A stretch of DNA of 64,000 nucleotides. It comes from Arthrobacter sp. B0490 (GTDB lineage: Bacteria > Actinomycetota > Actinomycetes > Actinomycetales > Micrococcaceae). The stretch is from contig NZ_PJIR01000003.1 of NCBI RefSeq assembly GCF_002929355.1, positions 124,001-188,000 of the forward strand. The letters are read 5' to 3'. Both the position numbers and the translations under genes were made by a program. Below are positions 17,953-26,431 of this stretch, in pieces (the stretch's first letter is position 1; the number at the start of each line of letters is the position of its first letter). The notes below the pieces were generated by a model. The model was not told the origin of the DNA. It searched no databases and saw only the letters and a list, made by a program, of their open reading frames with translations.

Positions 17953-19340
17953 CAGGCTCCGATCAGGCGGGCGGCGAGGTAGCCCTGCACCTGGTCGAGG
18001 GACACGCGCTCCTGGGCCATGGTGTCGCGTTCGCGGATCGTCACGGCCTGGTCGTCGAGCGTGTCGAAGTCCACGGTGATGCAGAACGGCGTGCCGATCT
18101 CGTCCTGCCGGCGGTAGCGGCGGCCGATCGCGCCGGCGTCGTCGAAGTCGATGTTCCAGCCCTTGCGCAGCTGGGCCGCGAGGTCCTTGGCCTTCGGGGA
18201 CAGGTCCTCGTTGCGGCTCAGCGGCAGGACGGCGGCCTTGACCGGGGCGAGGCGCGGGTCGAGCTTGAGCACGGTGCGCTTGTCCACGCCGCCCTTGGCG
18301 TTGGGCGCCTCGTCCTCGGTGTACGAGTCGACGAGGAACGCCATGAAGGAGCGGGTCAGACCGGCTGCGGGCTCGATCACGTACGGCGTGTAGCGCTCGT
18401 TGGTGGCCTGGTTGAAGTAGCCGAGGTCCGTGCCCGAGTGCTTCGAGTGGGTCGAGAGATCGAAGTCCGTGCGGTTGGCGATGCCCTCGAGCTCGCCCCA
18501 CTCGGAGCCGGCGAAGCCGAACCGGTATTCGATGTCCGTGGTGCCCTTGGAGTAGTGGCTCAGCTTCTCGAGCGGGTGCTCGAAGAGGCGCAGGTTGTCC
18601 GGCTCGATGCCGAGGTCGGTGTACCAGGCGAGACGCTGGTCGATCCAGTACCGGTGCCATTCCTCGTCCGTGCCGGGCTCCACGAAGAACTCCATCTCCA
18701 TCTGCTCGAACTCGCGGGTGCGGAAGATGAAGTTGCCCGGCGTGATCTCGTTGCGGAAGCTCTTGCCGATCTGGCCGATGCCGAACGGCGGCTTCTTGCG
18801 CGCGGTGGTCAGCACGTTGTTGAAGTTCACGAAGATGCCCTGCGCGGTCTCGGGCCGCAGGTAGTGCATGCCCTCCTCGGACGCCACGGGACCGAGGAAC
18901 GTCTTGAGGAGTCCGGAGAACTCCTGCGGTTCCGTCCACTGGCCCCGGGTACCGCAGTTGGCGCAGGTGACGTCCTTCAGCCCGTTCTCCGGTGCGCGGC
19001 CCTTCTTCTCCTCGTACTCCTCCTCGAGGTGGTCCGCGCGGTAGCGCTTGTGGCAGGAGAGGCATTCGACGAGCGGGTCGCTGAAGACCTCGACGTGCCC
19101 GGAGGCCTCCCACACCTGGCGGGGCAGGATGACGGCGGAGTCGAGGCCGACGACGTCCTCGCGGCCGCGCACCATCGTCTGCCACCACTGCCGCTTGATG
19201 TTCTCCTTGAACTCCGCGCCCAGGGGTCCGTAGTCCCACGCGGACCGTGATCCGCCGTAGATCTCCCCCGACTGGAACACGAAGCCGCGCCGCTTGGCGA
19301 GCGAGATGATGGGGTCGAGTGCTGACTTGGCTGCTGCCAT
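17952..19340 (-). CDS. glyS: Glycyl-tRNA synthetase (homodimeric type)
   Basis: Class II synthetase of 462 aa charging tRNA-Gly. Motif 1 region, [20 protein letters not shown], is followed by an insertion with two cysteine pairs ([16 protein letters not shown]), probably zinc binding. Motif 2 appears as [17 protein letters not shown] and motif 3 as [12 protein letters not shown] with its ATP-contacting arginine. The anticodon-binding domain occupies the last 100 residues. ATG 19340 is chosen since GGAGAA stands eight bases upstream; a TTG five codons earlier would use that same sequence. Downstream it is coupled by TGATG to a GNAT gene. Confidence 0.97.
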   Translation of the reverse strand: MAAAKSALDPIISLAKRRGFVFQSGEIYGGSRSAWDYGPLGAEFKENIKRQWWQTMVRGREDVVGLDSAVILPRQVWEASGHVEVFSDPLVECLSCHKRYRADHLEEEYEEKKGRAPENGLKDVTCANCGTRGQWTEPQEFSGLLKTFLGPVASEEGMHYLRPETAQGIFVNFNNVLTTARKKPPFGIGQIGKSFRNEITPGNFIFRTREFEQMEMEFFVEPGTDEEWHRYWIDQRLAWYTDLGIEPDNLRLFEHPLEKLSHYSKGTTDIEYRFGFAGSEWGELEGIANRTDFDLSTHSKHSGTDLGYFNQATNERYTPYVIEPAAGLTRSFMAFLVDSYTEDEAPNAKGGVDKRTVLKLDPRLAPVKAAVLPLSRNEDLSPKAKDLAAQLRKGWNIDFDDAGAIGRRYRRQDEIGTPFCITVDFDTLDDQAVTIRERDTMAQERVSLDQVQGYLAARLIGA

Positions 19341-19514
19341 GGGATTCTTCTCCAATTCGGTGCAGGCCGCTGGGTGCGGTCCGCAGGTGGGGGGCGCGTG
19401 CTGCGGGCTGTCCGGGCCGCCGTGCGGGGCGCGAAAGCTACCGGAGCAAGCCTACCGGGTCGATCCCGCGCGGCTGCCGGGCCCGGGTCGGGGCGGCCCG
19501 TCCCGCTCGGCGCC

Positions 19515-20477
19515 TCAGGCCCGGGCGCTCCGGGGCCAGGGCAGGGTGGTGAGAATGATCGCGCCGAGCGTCAGCAGGGTGCCGGCGACCGTCGCGAACA
19601 CCACGATGGTGCCCGGCGCGGGGACCACGAGGTCCAGCAGGAGGGAACCCACCAGTTGCCCGCCGATCATGCAGAGCCCCGTGAGCAGGACCCCGAGGCT
19701 GCGCACGAGCAGGGCGCCGAGGGCGATGAAGATGCAGCCCATGGGTCCGCCGAGGTAGTACCACCACTCGGTCGGCAGCGGGTTGCCCGGTCCGGCGACC
19801 GCGAGCTTGACGAGCCACGCCGTGAGCAGCACCGCGGTCCCGGCGATGAAGTTCATCAGCGTGGCCGCGAGCGGCGTCCCGTAGGCGAGTGCCGCCGTGC
19901 CGTTCATGGCCTGCTGGAAGCTCATCAGCACGCCGGCCGCGACGGGCAGCAGGACGGGCACGAGCCAGCTCGAGAGCTCCCCCGCGGCGCCGAAGCGCGG
20001 CGATACGGCCCACACGACGGACAGGACCGTCAGGACGACGCCGATCACGCGCATGGGCGTCGCGGCGCGCTTCCCGCCGGGACCGATCCCCGCCTTGTCC
20101 ACGAGGAGGCCGCTGAGCGTCTGGCCCATGACGGCGGCCACCGTGAACAGGGCGACACCGAGGAGGCCGATGGTCAGCGACTGCGAGAACACGAAGAACG
20201 CCCCGATGGCTCCGGCCGCGACGTAGTAGGGCGGGAAGCGGCGCTCGCGCACCGAGGGGATGATCTGCCGGGCACCCGCCCGCGCGCTCGGCACCGCGAG
20301 GGTCAGGGCGATCATCACGACCAGGCCCGTGCCGAAGCTGATGAGCGCGGCGGCGATACCGTCGTCGAGCACCGTCCCGAGGGCGCCGTTGATCCTGCCC
20401 TGGACGGGGATGGCGAGCCCCGCGGCGAGGGCGAGGGGGAAGCCGACGGCCGGGGGAAGGGCAGGTGCATCAGACAC
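19515..20477 (-). CDS. DMT-family transporter of the YdcZ/DUF606 type
   Basis: Membrane protein of 320 aa with ten predicted helices arranged as two repeats of the DUF606 unit. Each half begins with the family pattern of a long helix plus a conserved QGRINGALG / QQAMNGTAALAYG stretch, and QTLSGLLVDKAG and GQLVGSLLLDLV end each repeat. This is a two-repeat fusion rather than the single 140-aa YdcZ form. The substrate is unknown. GTG 20477 lies six bases after TAGGCT, pointing to a leaderless message. Divergent from the S4-domain gene across 40 bp. Confidence 0.83.
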   Translation of the reverse strand: MSDAPALPPAVGFPLALAAGLAIPVQGRINGALGTVLDDGIAAALISFGTGLVVMIALTLAVPSARAGARQIIPSVRERRFPPYYVAAGAIGAFFVFSQSLTIGLLGVALFTVAAVMGQTLSGLLVDKAGIGPGGKRAATPMRVIGVVLTVLSVVWAVSPRFGAAGELSSWLVPVLLPVAAGVLMSFQQAMNGTAALAYGTPLAATLMNFIAGTAVLLTAWLVKLAVAGPGNPLPTEWWYYLGGPMGCIFIALGALLVRSLGVLLTGLCMIGGQLVGSLLLDLVVPAPGTIVVFATVAGTLLTLGAIILTTLPWPRSARA

Positions 20478-20483
20478 CCGTCC

Positions 20484-20489
20484 AGCCTA
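20484..20489 (-). promoter_or_regulatory. Candidate -10 for leaderless DMT-transporter mRNA
   Basis: TAGGCT on the minus strand, followed by six bases and the GTG at 20477. No Shine-Dalgarno is present. Confidence 0.45.
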
Positions 20490-20505
20490 GTGGGGCGGCA
20501 TCGGG

Positions 20506-20511
20506 CAGAAT
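20506..20511 (+). promoter_or_regulatory. Candidate -10 for leaderless S4-protein mRNA
   Basis: CAGAAT on the plus strand, followed by six bases and ATG 20518. It lies only 16 bp from the oppositely directed box of the neighbouring gene, so the two promoters are back to back. Confidence 0.4.
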
Positions 20512-20517
20512 GGACGC

Positions 20518-20748
20518 ATGACCGACGACGCATCCCCCGCAGAACTTCCCATCCGGGACGACATGATCCGGCTGGGACAACTGCTGAAGCTCGCGTCCCT
20601 CGCCGAGGACGGCGTCGAGGCGAAGACGCTGATCGACAACGGGCTCGTGCAGGTCAACGGCGAGATCGAGGAGCGCCGTGGACGGCAGCTCCATCCCGGG
20701 GACACCATCGGTGTGAACGGCGTCCGGGTGCGCATCACGCGCGGCTGA
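20518..20748 (+). CDS. S4-domain RNA-binding protein
   Basis: Protein of 76 aa consisting almost entirely of one S4 RNA-binding domain (YbcJ/RlbA-like). The core is IRLGQLLKLASLAEDGVEAKTL followed by GLVQVNGEIEERRGRQLHPGD. The order of helix, V-x-VNG turn and basic loop is the usual S4 pattern for binding structured RNA, often in ribosome maturation. No second domain is attached. The start at ATG 20518 follows CAGAAT by six bases with no ribosome-binding site, so a leaderless transcript is likely. It converges on the carboxylesterase gene 42 bp downstream. Confidence 0.85.
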   Translation: MTDDASPAELPIRDDMIRLGQLLKLASLAEDGVEAKTLIDNGLVQVNGEIEERRGRQLHPGDTIGVNGVRVRITRG

Positions 20749-20790
20749 CGCCGGACGCGTGATCCTGCGGCGGCCGGCGGCGGCCCCCGG

Positions 20791-21471
20791 TCAGCGGCGC
20801 CCGAGGACCGTCAGGCTCAGGAACTCGCGGACGTGCGCGAGCTCCTGCAGGTTGATGCTGTGGAGCATGTTGGAGTAGAGGATCTTCGTCAGCGCGGTGT
20901 GCCCGACCAGCCAGGCGTGGGTGAACTCGATCATCTCGGGCGTGATGACGGCATCCTCCTGGTCCCTCCCCCAGAAGAACGGCGTCGGCGAGGCCGCGGC
21001 CTCGCCGTCGCGGAAGAAGGGATGGTCCTCGGAGGGCACCGCGAAGCCCGAGAGCCCCACGACGCAGGCGAAGTCCGACGGCCGGTGGCGCAGGAGGGAC
21101 GTCGCGACCCCCATGCCCTGCGAGAAGCCGAGGATGCTGACGCTGGAGTGGGCCTCCCGGACGGAGTCAAGCCACGTGGAGACGGCGGTGACGCCCTCCA
21201 CGACGCGTTCCACCGAGTAGTCGTCCTCCCGTGCCAGCGGGAACCAGGAGAAACCGGGCCCGGCGGGCCGGGGCGCCCGCACCGATGCCACGGTGAACTC
21301 GGTCGGCAGGTGGTCGGCGAGGCCCATCAGGTCCTTCTCGTCCGCCATGTAGCCGTGGAAGAGGACGAGCAGGGGCGTGCCCCGGCGCTCGGCCTCGGGC
21401 CTGGACCAGAGGACCACGGGAGCCCAGGAACCGACGGGGGGTGCGGCCGTGCCGGAGGCGGTTTTCGTCAT
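20791..21471 (-). CDS. Carboxylesterase/phospholipase-type alpha/beta hydrolase
   Basis: Hydrolase of 226 aa in the acyl-protein thioesterase/carboxylesterase family (COG0400 type). Triad residues are Ser in ILGFSQGMGVAT, Asp in FWGRDQEDAVIT and His in MLHSINLQELAHVREFL, the last resembling the family ending G-H-x-I-x-x-x-E-L. The oxyanion region is LLVLFHGYMADEKDLM. The substrate is a short ester, phospholipid or thioester, not decidable. ATG 21471 is used because CAGAAT lies seven bases upstream; a second ATG at 21480 falls inside that box. Divergent from the SGNH hydrolase gene. Confidence 0.85.
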   Translation of the reverse strand: MTKTASGTAAPPVGSWAPVVLWSRPEAERRGTPLLVLFHGYMADEKDLMGLADHLPTEFTVASVRAPRPAGPGFSWFPLAREDDYSVERVVEGVTAVSTWLDSVREAHSSVSILGFSQGMGVATSLLRHRPSDFACVVGLSGFAVPSEDHPFFRDGEAAASPTPFFWGRDQEDAVITPEMIEFTHAWLVGHTALTKILYSNMLHSINLQELAHVREFLSLTVLGRR

Positions 21472-21478
21472 GGTTCCC

Positions 21479-21484
21479 ATTCTG
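21479..21484 (-). promoter_or_regulatory. Candidate -10 for leaderless carboxylesterase mRNA
   Basis: CAGAAT on the minus strand with seven bases to ATG 21471. Confidence 0.4.
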
Positions 21485-21580
21485 GCACGGCACGGATCAC
21501 GCCCCGCGTCGGTGCTCCGACACCGTCCCCCCGGGCGGGCCCCGGGCCGGGCGCGGTGGCGCACCGGTCCCGGCAGTTGC

Positions 21581-21586
21581 AAGAAT
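21581..21586 (+). promoter_or_regulatory. Candidate -10 for leaderless SGNH-hydrolase mRNA
   Basis: AAGAAT on the plus strand with six bases to GTG 21593. Confidence 0.4.
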
Positions 21587-21592
21587 GGCCCG

Positions 21593-22474
21593 GTGAGCAC
21601 ACCAGGCGCAGAGACACCCCTGCCGGATGCGAACCATCCCATCCCCAACGGGCCCATGATCGACCCGTTCCTCCACTCGGAGCCCCACCCCTGGCGCCGC
21701 TACGCCGCCCTGGGCGACTCCTTCACGGAGGGCATCGGCGATCCGAACCCCGAGAGCATCGGCGGCAACCGGGGCTGGGCGGACCGGGTCGCCGAGGAAC
21801 TGGCCCGGGGGCACGAGGACTTCGCCTACGCGAACCTGGCGGTCCGGGGGCGCCTGCTGCAGCAGATCATCGACCAGCAGGTGGAGCCGGCGCTGGCGCT
21901 GCACCCGGACCTGATCACGATGTCGGCCGGGGGCAACGACCTGATGCGGCCGGGCGGCGACCCCGACGTCCTCGCGGAGAAACTCGACGCCGTCGTCGCG
22001 ACGCTCGCCGCCACGGGCGCCACGGTCGTGCTCTTCACGGGGCCGGACGTCCGGGAGACGGTGCTCGGCAGCATCCGCTCGAAGACCGCCATCTACAACG
22101 AGAACCTGCGCATCGTCGCCTCGCGCCACGAGGCGGTCATCGCCGACATGTGGGCCCTGCGTCAGCTCAAGAACCCGCAGATGTGGTCCTCGGACCGCCT
22201 GCACTTCTCGCCGCTCGGCCACCACACCATCGCCGCGATGGTGCTCGACACCCTCGCGGTGCGCCATACCCTCGAACCGCTGCAGCCGAAGGACCTCCCC
22301 GTGCGGACCTGGCGGGCCGCCCGGGCGGAGGACCTCGTCTGGGCACGCGAGTACTTCGTGCCGTGGGTGCTCCGGCGACTGCGCCACCAGTCGTCGGGCG
22401 ACGGCGTGATCGCGAAGCGTCCGGAGCCCGTGCCGATCTTCGGGCCGGGGATGCCGCCGGGCGCCGCCGACTAG
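21593..22474 (+). CDS. SGNH/GDSL-family hydrolase
   Basis: Cytoplasmic esterase-like protein of 293 aa. All four SGNH blocks are visible: RYAALGDSFTEGIGDP (nucleophile Ser), the Gly of block II near FAYANLAVRGR, MSAGGNDLMRPG (Asn) and SDRLHFSPLGHH (Asp and His of the catalytic pair). No signal peptide is present. It is typical of actinobacterial SGNH proteins of unknown substrate. GTG 21593 is selected over an ATG 22 codons later because AAGAAT precedes it by six bases, the same spacing as at neighbouring genes. Its 3' end faces a small unknown gene 46 bp away. Confidence 0.88.
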   Translation: MSTPGAETPLPDANHPIPNGPMIDPFLHSEPHPWRRYAALGDSFTEGIGDPNPESIGGNRGWADRVAEELARGHEDFAYANLAVRGRLLQQIIDQQVEPALALHPDLITMSAGGNDLMRPGGDPDVLAEKLDAVVATLAATGATVVLFTGPDVRETVLGSIRSKTAIYNENLRIVASRHEAVIADMWALRQLKNPQMWSSDRLHFSPLGHHTIAAMVLDTLAVRHTLEPLQPKDLPVRTWRAARAEDLVWAREYFVPWVLRRLRHQSSGDGVIAKRPEPVPIFGPGMPPGAAD

Positions 22475-22520
22475 CGGCGGCCCCGCGCGGCTCCCGCCGC
22501 CATCTCAGGCGTCGAGGTGC

Positions 22521-22763
22521 TCAGTCGTCGAGGGAGACCTCGCCGTTGGCCACCGCATCGGCGCACGCGCTGAGGTCGGGGCCGGGCTTGAAGTCGACGA
22601 ACTGCGGCTGCAGTTTCTGGAAGAGGAATTCGTAGACCTCGTCGCGGGACTTCCCGTCCAGCGTCTCCACGGCCTCGCGGACCGCACCCTGCAGGGCGCG
22701 GTCGGAGTCCAGCAGGATCTTGTCACGTGCTTCCTGGTTCCAGCCGATGGTGCTCAGTTCCAC
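22521..22763 (-). CDS. Small conserved-looking protein of unknown function
   Basis: Protein of 80 aa that I do not recognise. It is acidic and amphipathic (WNQEARDKILLDSDRALQG, then SRDEVYEFLFQKLQPQF), with no membrane segment. It has the look of a helical domain with a disordered acidic tail (NGEVSLDD). GTG 22763 has GAGGAG six bases upstream, and codon use is typical of neighbours, so expression is likely. It lies downstream of metX behind a short hairpin and could be read from the met transcript. No homology claim is made. Confidence 0.6.
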   Translation of the reverse strand: MELSTIGWNQEARDKILLDSDRALQGAVREAVETLDGKSRDEVYEFLFQKLQPQFVDFKPGPDLSACADAVANGEVSLDD

Positions 22764-22828
22764 GAACAGCTCCTCGCGTCGAAGGGTCCGCGGCAGATGC
22801 CGCAGGACGTGCCCGCCGTTTGATAAGC

Positions 22829-22846
22829 AGGCTTAGCTCCAAGCCT
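22829..22846 (-). terminator. Weak hairpin at the end of metX
   Basis: On the minus strand, AGGCTT and AAGCCT are separated by six bases and overlap the metX stop codon. GCTTATC follows. The short stem and missing U-run make it a doubtful terminator. Confidence 0.3.
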
Positions 22847-24020
22847 AGGTGCCCGCGGGAGGAAACCCAACCGATAGATCCGCCTCGGGGTAGAAGGTGG
22901 CGCGGAGCTGGTCGTCGAGCTGGTGGATCTGGGTCAGGAAGGCGTCGTGGCCCACGGGCGAGGAGATCATGTGGACGGGGACGGTCCCGGGGAGGCCGGC
23001 GGCGAGCCGCCGCGACTGCTCCGGGAAGTAGAGCCTGTCGCTGTCCACGGCCGCGATGAAGAACTCCGACGTCGAGTCGCCGAGGGCGCTGTCGAGGGTC
23101 CCGCGCCCTCGGGCCGCGTCGTGGCTCATGAGGGCCTCGGTGAGCACGACATAGCTGTTCGCATCGAACCGGTGCACCAGCTTTGCCGCCTGGTGGTCGA
23201 GGTAGCTCTCCACCTGGTAGCGGCCCCGGTCGGCGGGCAGGACGGCGCCGAAGGGCTGCTCGTCGTCCTGCTCCGCCCGACCGAAGCGCGCTTCCAGCTC
23301 GAGCTCCGACCGGTAGGTGATGTGCGCGATGCGCCGGGCGATGCCGAGGCCCACTTCCGGGTGCGGGCCGTCGTAGTAGTCGCCGCGGCGGTACGCCGGG
23401 TCCAGCCGGATGGCCTGCAGCTGTGCCTGGGCGAACGCTATCTGTTCGGCCGAACTGGCGGCAGTGCAGGCGACGACGGCGCAGCGCGCCACGCGCTCCG
23501 CGTACATGAGGGCCCATTCGAGAGCGCGCGCGCCGCCCATCGACCCTCCGATCACCGAGTGCCACCGCCCGACGCCGAGCTGGTCGGCGAGCAGGGCCTC
23601 CGCCCGCACGGAGTCGCGGATGGTGACGAACGGGAAGCGCGAGCCCCAGGGTGCGCCGTCGGGCGCCGGGCTGGCCGGGCCCGTCGACCCGTAGCAGCCG
23701 CCCAGCATGTTGATGGACACCACGAAGTACCGGTCGGTGTCCACCGTGCGGCCGGGGCCCACGAGCGAGTCCCACCAGCCCTCCTCCTCCGACGCTCCAC
23801 GTGCCACGTGGGAGCTGCCGGTCAGGGCATGCTGCACCAGCACGGCGTTGGAGCCGTCCGGGTCGAGCCGCCCCCAGGTCTCGAAGGCGAGCTGGACGTC
23901 CGGCAGTTCGCCCCCGGTCTCCAGGGCCAGCGGCCCGATCGACGCGATGCGCAGGAGGCCGTCTCCCGACGGGGCGCCGTCGATCCCGGGGTGCAGCGGA
24001 GCAGCAGGGTAGGTGGTCAC
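22845..24020 (-). CDS. metX: Homoserine O-acetyltransferase
   Basis: Alpha/beta hydrolase-fold acyltransferase of 391 aa that activates homoserine with acetyl-CoA, the first committed step to methionine here. The nucleophile serine is in VIGGSMGGARALEWA. The family signature NMLGGCYGSTGP is present, with the Asp in AAVDSDRLYFPEQ and the His in SSPVGHDAFLTQ. The early motif VLVQHALTGSSHVA also fits. ATG 24020 lies 6 bp after the metY stop, so the two form an operon behind the SAM-IV riboswitch, giving feedback by SAM. MetX enzymes can use succinyl-CoA in some clades; acetyl is the default for actinobacteria. Confidence 0.95.
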   Translation of the reverse strand: MTTYPAAPLHPGIDGAPSGDGLLRIASIGPLALETGGELPDVQLAFETWGRLDPDGSNAVLVQHALTGSSHVARGASEEEGWWDSLVGPGRTVDTDRYFVVSINMLGGCYGSTGPASPAPDGAPWGSRFPFVTIRDSVRAEALLADQLGVGRWHSVIGGSMGGARALEWALMYAERVARCAVVACTAASSAEQIAFAQAQLQAIRLDPAYRRGDYYDGPHPEVGLGIARRIAHITYRSELELEARFGRAEQDDEQPFGAVLPADRGRYQVESYLDHQAAKLVHRFDANSYVVLTEALMSHDAARGRGTLDSALGDSTSEFFIAAVDSDRLYFPEQSRRLAAGLPGTVPVHMISSPVGHDAFLTQIHQLDDQLRATFYPEADLSVGFPPAGT

Positions 24021-24026
24021 GAAGGG

Positions 24027-25343
24027 CTAGGCTCCTTTGGCGGCACGGAAGCCCGCGTCGAGGTCGGCGAGGATGTCGGTGATGTTCTCCAGGCCCACGG
24101 CCAGCCGGACCAGGCCAGGTCGCACCCCCGCGGTGAGCTGCGCCTCCGCCCCGAGCTGGCTGTGTGTGGTCGACGCCGGGTGGATGACGAGCGAGCGGAC
24201 GTCGCCGACGTTCGCGACGTGGGAGTGCAGTTCGAGGGCGTCCACGAAACGCTTGCCCGCCTCGAGGCCTCCGGCGATGTCGAAGCTGACGATCGCGCCC
24301 GTGCCGTTCCGCCCGTACTTCTTCCCGCGCTCGTACCAGGGACTCGAGGCGAGGCCCGCGTAGGCGACGCCTTCGACGTCGTCGTGTCCCTCGAGCCATT
24401 CGGCGACGTCCTGCGCGTTCCGGACGTGGCGCTCCAGGCGCAGGCTGAGGGTCTCCAGGCCCTGCGCGATGAGGAAGGCGTTGAAGGGCGACACGGCGGA
24501 GCCGAGGTCCCGCAGCAGCTGCACCCGCGCCTTCAGGATGTACGCGAGGTTGGCGCCGAGCGCACCGCCGACACCGAGGTCCCGTGCGTAGACCAGCCCG
24601 TGGTAGCTCTCGTCGGGTGTGTTGAAGCCCGGGAAGCGCTCCGGGTACTGCGCGAAGTCGAAGTTGCCCGAGTCCACGATCACGCCGGCGATGGCGGTGC
24701 CGTGCCCGCCGAGGTACTTCGTGGCCGAGTGCACCACGATGTCCGCACCCCATTCGATGGGCCGGATCAGGTACGGCGTGGAGAGTGTGTTGTCCACGAT
24801 CAGCGGCAGTCCGTGCTCGTGGGCGACGGCGCTGATGCCCTCGAGGTCGAGGACGTCCTGTCGGGGGTTGGACACGACCTCGCCGAAGAAGAGCTTGGTG
24901 TTCGGGCGGACGGCGGCCCGCCACTGCTCGAGGTCATCGGGGTCCTCCACGAACGTGGTCTCGATGCCGAACTTCTTCAGCGTGTGCTTGAAGAGGTTGT
25001 AGGTGCCCCCGTACAGGCTGGGGCTGGCCACGATGTGGTCCCCGGCCTCGGCGACGTTGAGGACCGCGAAGGTCTCCGCGGCCTGCCCCGAGGAGAGCAG
25101 CAGCGCGCCGACCCCGCCTTCGAGGCTCGCGATCCTGGTCTCTACCGCTTCCTGGGTGGGGTTCCCGATGCGCGTGTAGATGGGCGCGAGCTCCGTCAGC
25201 GCGAACCGGTTCGCGGCGCTCTCCGCGCTCGGGAAGACGAACGACGTCGTCTGGTAGATGGGGAGCGCGCGCGCCCCCGTGGCTTGGTCCGGCACCTGGC
25301 CGGCATGGATCTGGCGTGTCTCAAAGGACCAATCGTCGGACAT
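24027..25343 (-). CDS. metY: O-acetylhomoserine sulfhydrylase
   Basis: PLP enzyme of 438 aa that converts O-acetylhomoserine plus sulfide into homocysteine. The PLP lysine is in HSATKYLGGHGTAIAG. Other family pieces are LPIYQTTSFVFPSAES, YTRIGNPTQEAVE, LLLSSGQAAETFAVLN and VDNTLSTPYLIRP. The length and the Y-x-R-x-x-NPT motif fit MetY better than MetB/MetC. ATG 25343 has GGGAG seven bases upstream. It is the first gene after a SAM-IV riboswitch and precedes metX, so direct sulfhydrylation is the likely route and SAM the regulator. In-frame codons upstream of the ATG are riboswitch leader. Confidence 0.95.
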   Translation of the reverse strand: MSDDWSFETRQIHAGQVPDQATGARALPIYQTTSFVFPSAESAANRFALTELAPIYTRIGNPTQEAVETRIASLEGGVGALLLSSGQAAETFAVLNVAEAGDHIVASPSLYGGTYNLFKHTLKKFGIETTFVEDPDDLEQWRAAVRPNTKLFFGEVVSNPRQDVLDLEGISAVAHEHGLPLIVDNTLSTPYLIRPIEWGADIVVHSATKYLGGHGTAIAGVIVDSGNFDFAQYPERFPGFNTPDESYHGLVYARDLGVGGALGANLAYILKARVQLLRDLGSAVSPFNAFLIAQGLETLSLRLERHVRNAQDVAEWLEGHDDVEGVAYAGLASSPWYERGKKYGRNGTGAIVSFDIAGGLEAGKRFVDALELHSHVANVGDVRSLVIHPASTTHSQLGAEAQLTAGVRPGLVRLAVGLENITDILADLDAGFRAAKGA

Positions 25344-25439
25344 GGTGCTCCCTCGTCGAAGGGCCCCTCCTCGTCCGCTGCCCCGGCCGACGGGGTTGCC
25401 GCCCCGGGAGCATCGGCTCCGCAGGAGCCCGCGCTTGCG

Positions 25440-25545
25440 CGGCGCCGGTCCGGCACCGCACCTGGTCCTCACCCGGGGCACCCCACCGCGGTTGGAGGGT
25501 TGCCGGCCAGCAAGCCGGGGCTTCGCGCTGGCACTCATGACCTGC
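25440..25545 (-). promoter_or_regulatory. SAM-IV riboswitch upstream of metY-metX
   Basis: On the minus strand the leader contains the conserved SAM-IV core: GGTCATGAGTGCCAGCG, then AAGCCCCGGCTTGCTGGCC, GGCAACCCTCCAACCGCGG and TGGGGTGCCCCGGGTGAGGACC. GGTC (25539-25542) pairs with GACC (25464-25467) to close P1. A GC-rich stem and pseudoknot-capable sequence follow to about 25440. SAM-IV aptamers occur in Actinomycetales before sulfur genes. About 95 bases separate the aptamer from the metY ATG and contain further GC-rich stems. Whether control is by termination or by masking of GGGAG cannot be decided from sequence. Confidence 0.9.
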
Positions 25546-25549
25546 ATTC

Positions 25550-25578
25550 ATGAAAGCCCATGGGAGCGGATCCGGCAA
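25550..25578 (-). promoter_or_regulatory. Candidate promoter of the SAM-IV/metYX transcript
   Basis: On the minus strand TTGCCG (25573-25578) is separated by 17 bp from TTTCAT (25550-25555). The predicted start would be just before the riboswitch P1. Both boxes are only moderate matches. Confidence 0.4.
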
Positions 25579-25709
25579 CACGTATGACATCGCATGAAGG
25601 AGCGCGGTCCGCGCCCTCCGCGGGGTGGTGCGGATGGGGATGGAGGGGCGGACGGGAACCAGGAACGGGAGTAAGGGGACCCTTAGTCGAGACGCACATC
25701 ACTTAGTGC

Positions 25710-25715
25710 AACACT
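25710..25715 (+). promoter_or_regulatory. Candidate -10 for leaderless VOC-protein mRNA
   Basis: AACACT lies six bases before ATG 25722. Two CTTAGT direct repeats 20 bp apart (25682-25687, 25702-25707) precede it and could be regulator half-sites. Confidence 0.4.
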
Positions 25716-25721
25716 GTCCGC

Positions 25722-26363
25722 ATGCGCCTGGACCACGTCTCTTACGCCTGTGAACCCGATGGACTTGCCGCGACTGCCGACCGTATCTCGGCCCGGCTCG
25801 GCATGGAGCCCGTGAAGGGCGGTGTGCACCCGCGCTTCGGCACCCGCAACATGATCTTCCCCCTCGCGAACGGCCAGTACCTCGAGGTCGTCGAGGTCCT
25901 CAACCACCCCGCATCCGACAAGGCGCCGTTCGGCCAGGCCGTCCGCGCCCGGTCCGAGGCCGGTGGGGGCTGGATGGGCTGGTGTGTCGCCGTCGACGAC
26001 CTCGGGCCCTTCGAGGAGCGCCTCGGCCGCAGCGCGGTCCCGGGCAACCGCAAGTTCCCCGACGGCCAGGAACTGACCTGGCAGCAGATCGGCATCAAGG
26101 GTCTCATCGCGGATCCGCAGGTCCCCTACCTGCTCCGGTGGGACGAGGGCACCGAGGAGCTCCACCCCTCCAAGGCCCGGCCGGCGTCCGTCAAGCTGGA
26201 CTGCCTGACCATCGCGGGCTCCTCGGAGCGGGTGACGGAATGGCTCGGCACCGATGTCGAGGAGACGCTCGACGGCGTCCAGGTCCAGTGGATCGCGCCC
26301 AGGGGCACGCCGGGCATCATGTCCGTGACGTTCGAGACCGCCGACGGCCGGATCGAGATCTGA
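25722..26363 (+). CDS. VOC-superfamily (glyoxalase-like) protein
   Basis: Protein of 213 aa built from two vicinal-oxygen-chelate-like halves. Residues 1-120 open with MRLDHVSYACEPDGLAATA, where the His of the first beta strand is a usual metal ligand, and contain NGQYLEVVEVL with the usual Glu ligand. The second half (KLDCLTIAGSSERVTEWLG to the end) is a weaker repeat. It best fits the glyoxalase-like PF13468 group, whose reaction is unknown. ATG 25722 is six bases behind AACACT and has no Shine-Dalgarno. It is divergent from the riboswitch-led met operon, and a perfect hairpin follows the stop. Confidence 0.8.
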   Translation: MRLDHVSYACEPDGLAATADRISARLGMEPVKGGVHPRFGTRNMIFPLANGQYLEVVEVLNHPASDKAPFGQAVRARSEAGGGWMGWCVAVDDLGPFEERLGRSAVPGNRKFPDGQELTWQQIGIKGLIADPQVPYLLRWDEGTEELHPSKARPASVKLDCLTIAGSSERVTEWLGTDVEETLDGVQVQWIAPRGTPGIMSVTFETADGRIEI

Positions 26364-26380
26364 CGCGTCGGATCGGCGGA

Positions 26381-26419
26381 CAGGGAAGGGACCGGACCAT
26401 GGGTCCGGTCCCTTCCCTG
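26381..26419. terminator. Bidirectional terminator hairpin between convergent genes
   Basis: A perfect 18-bp inverted repeat (CAGGGAAGGGACCGGACC and complement) closes on a 3-nt loop, between the ends of the VOC and DUF1540 genes. No U-run exists on either side, as is common for actinobacterial terminators. Confidence 0.75.
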
Positions 26420-26431
26420 TCCGTGCGTGGA

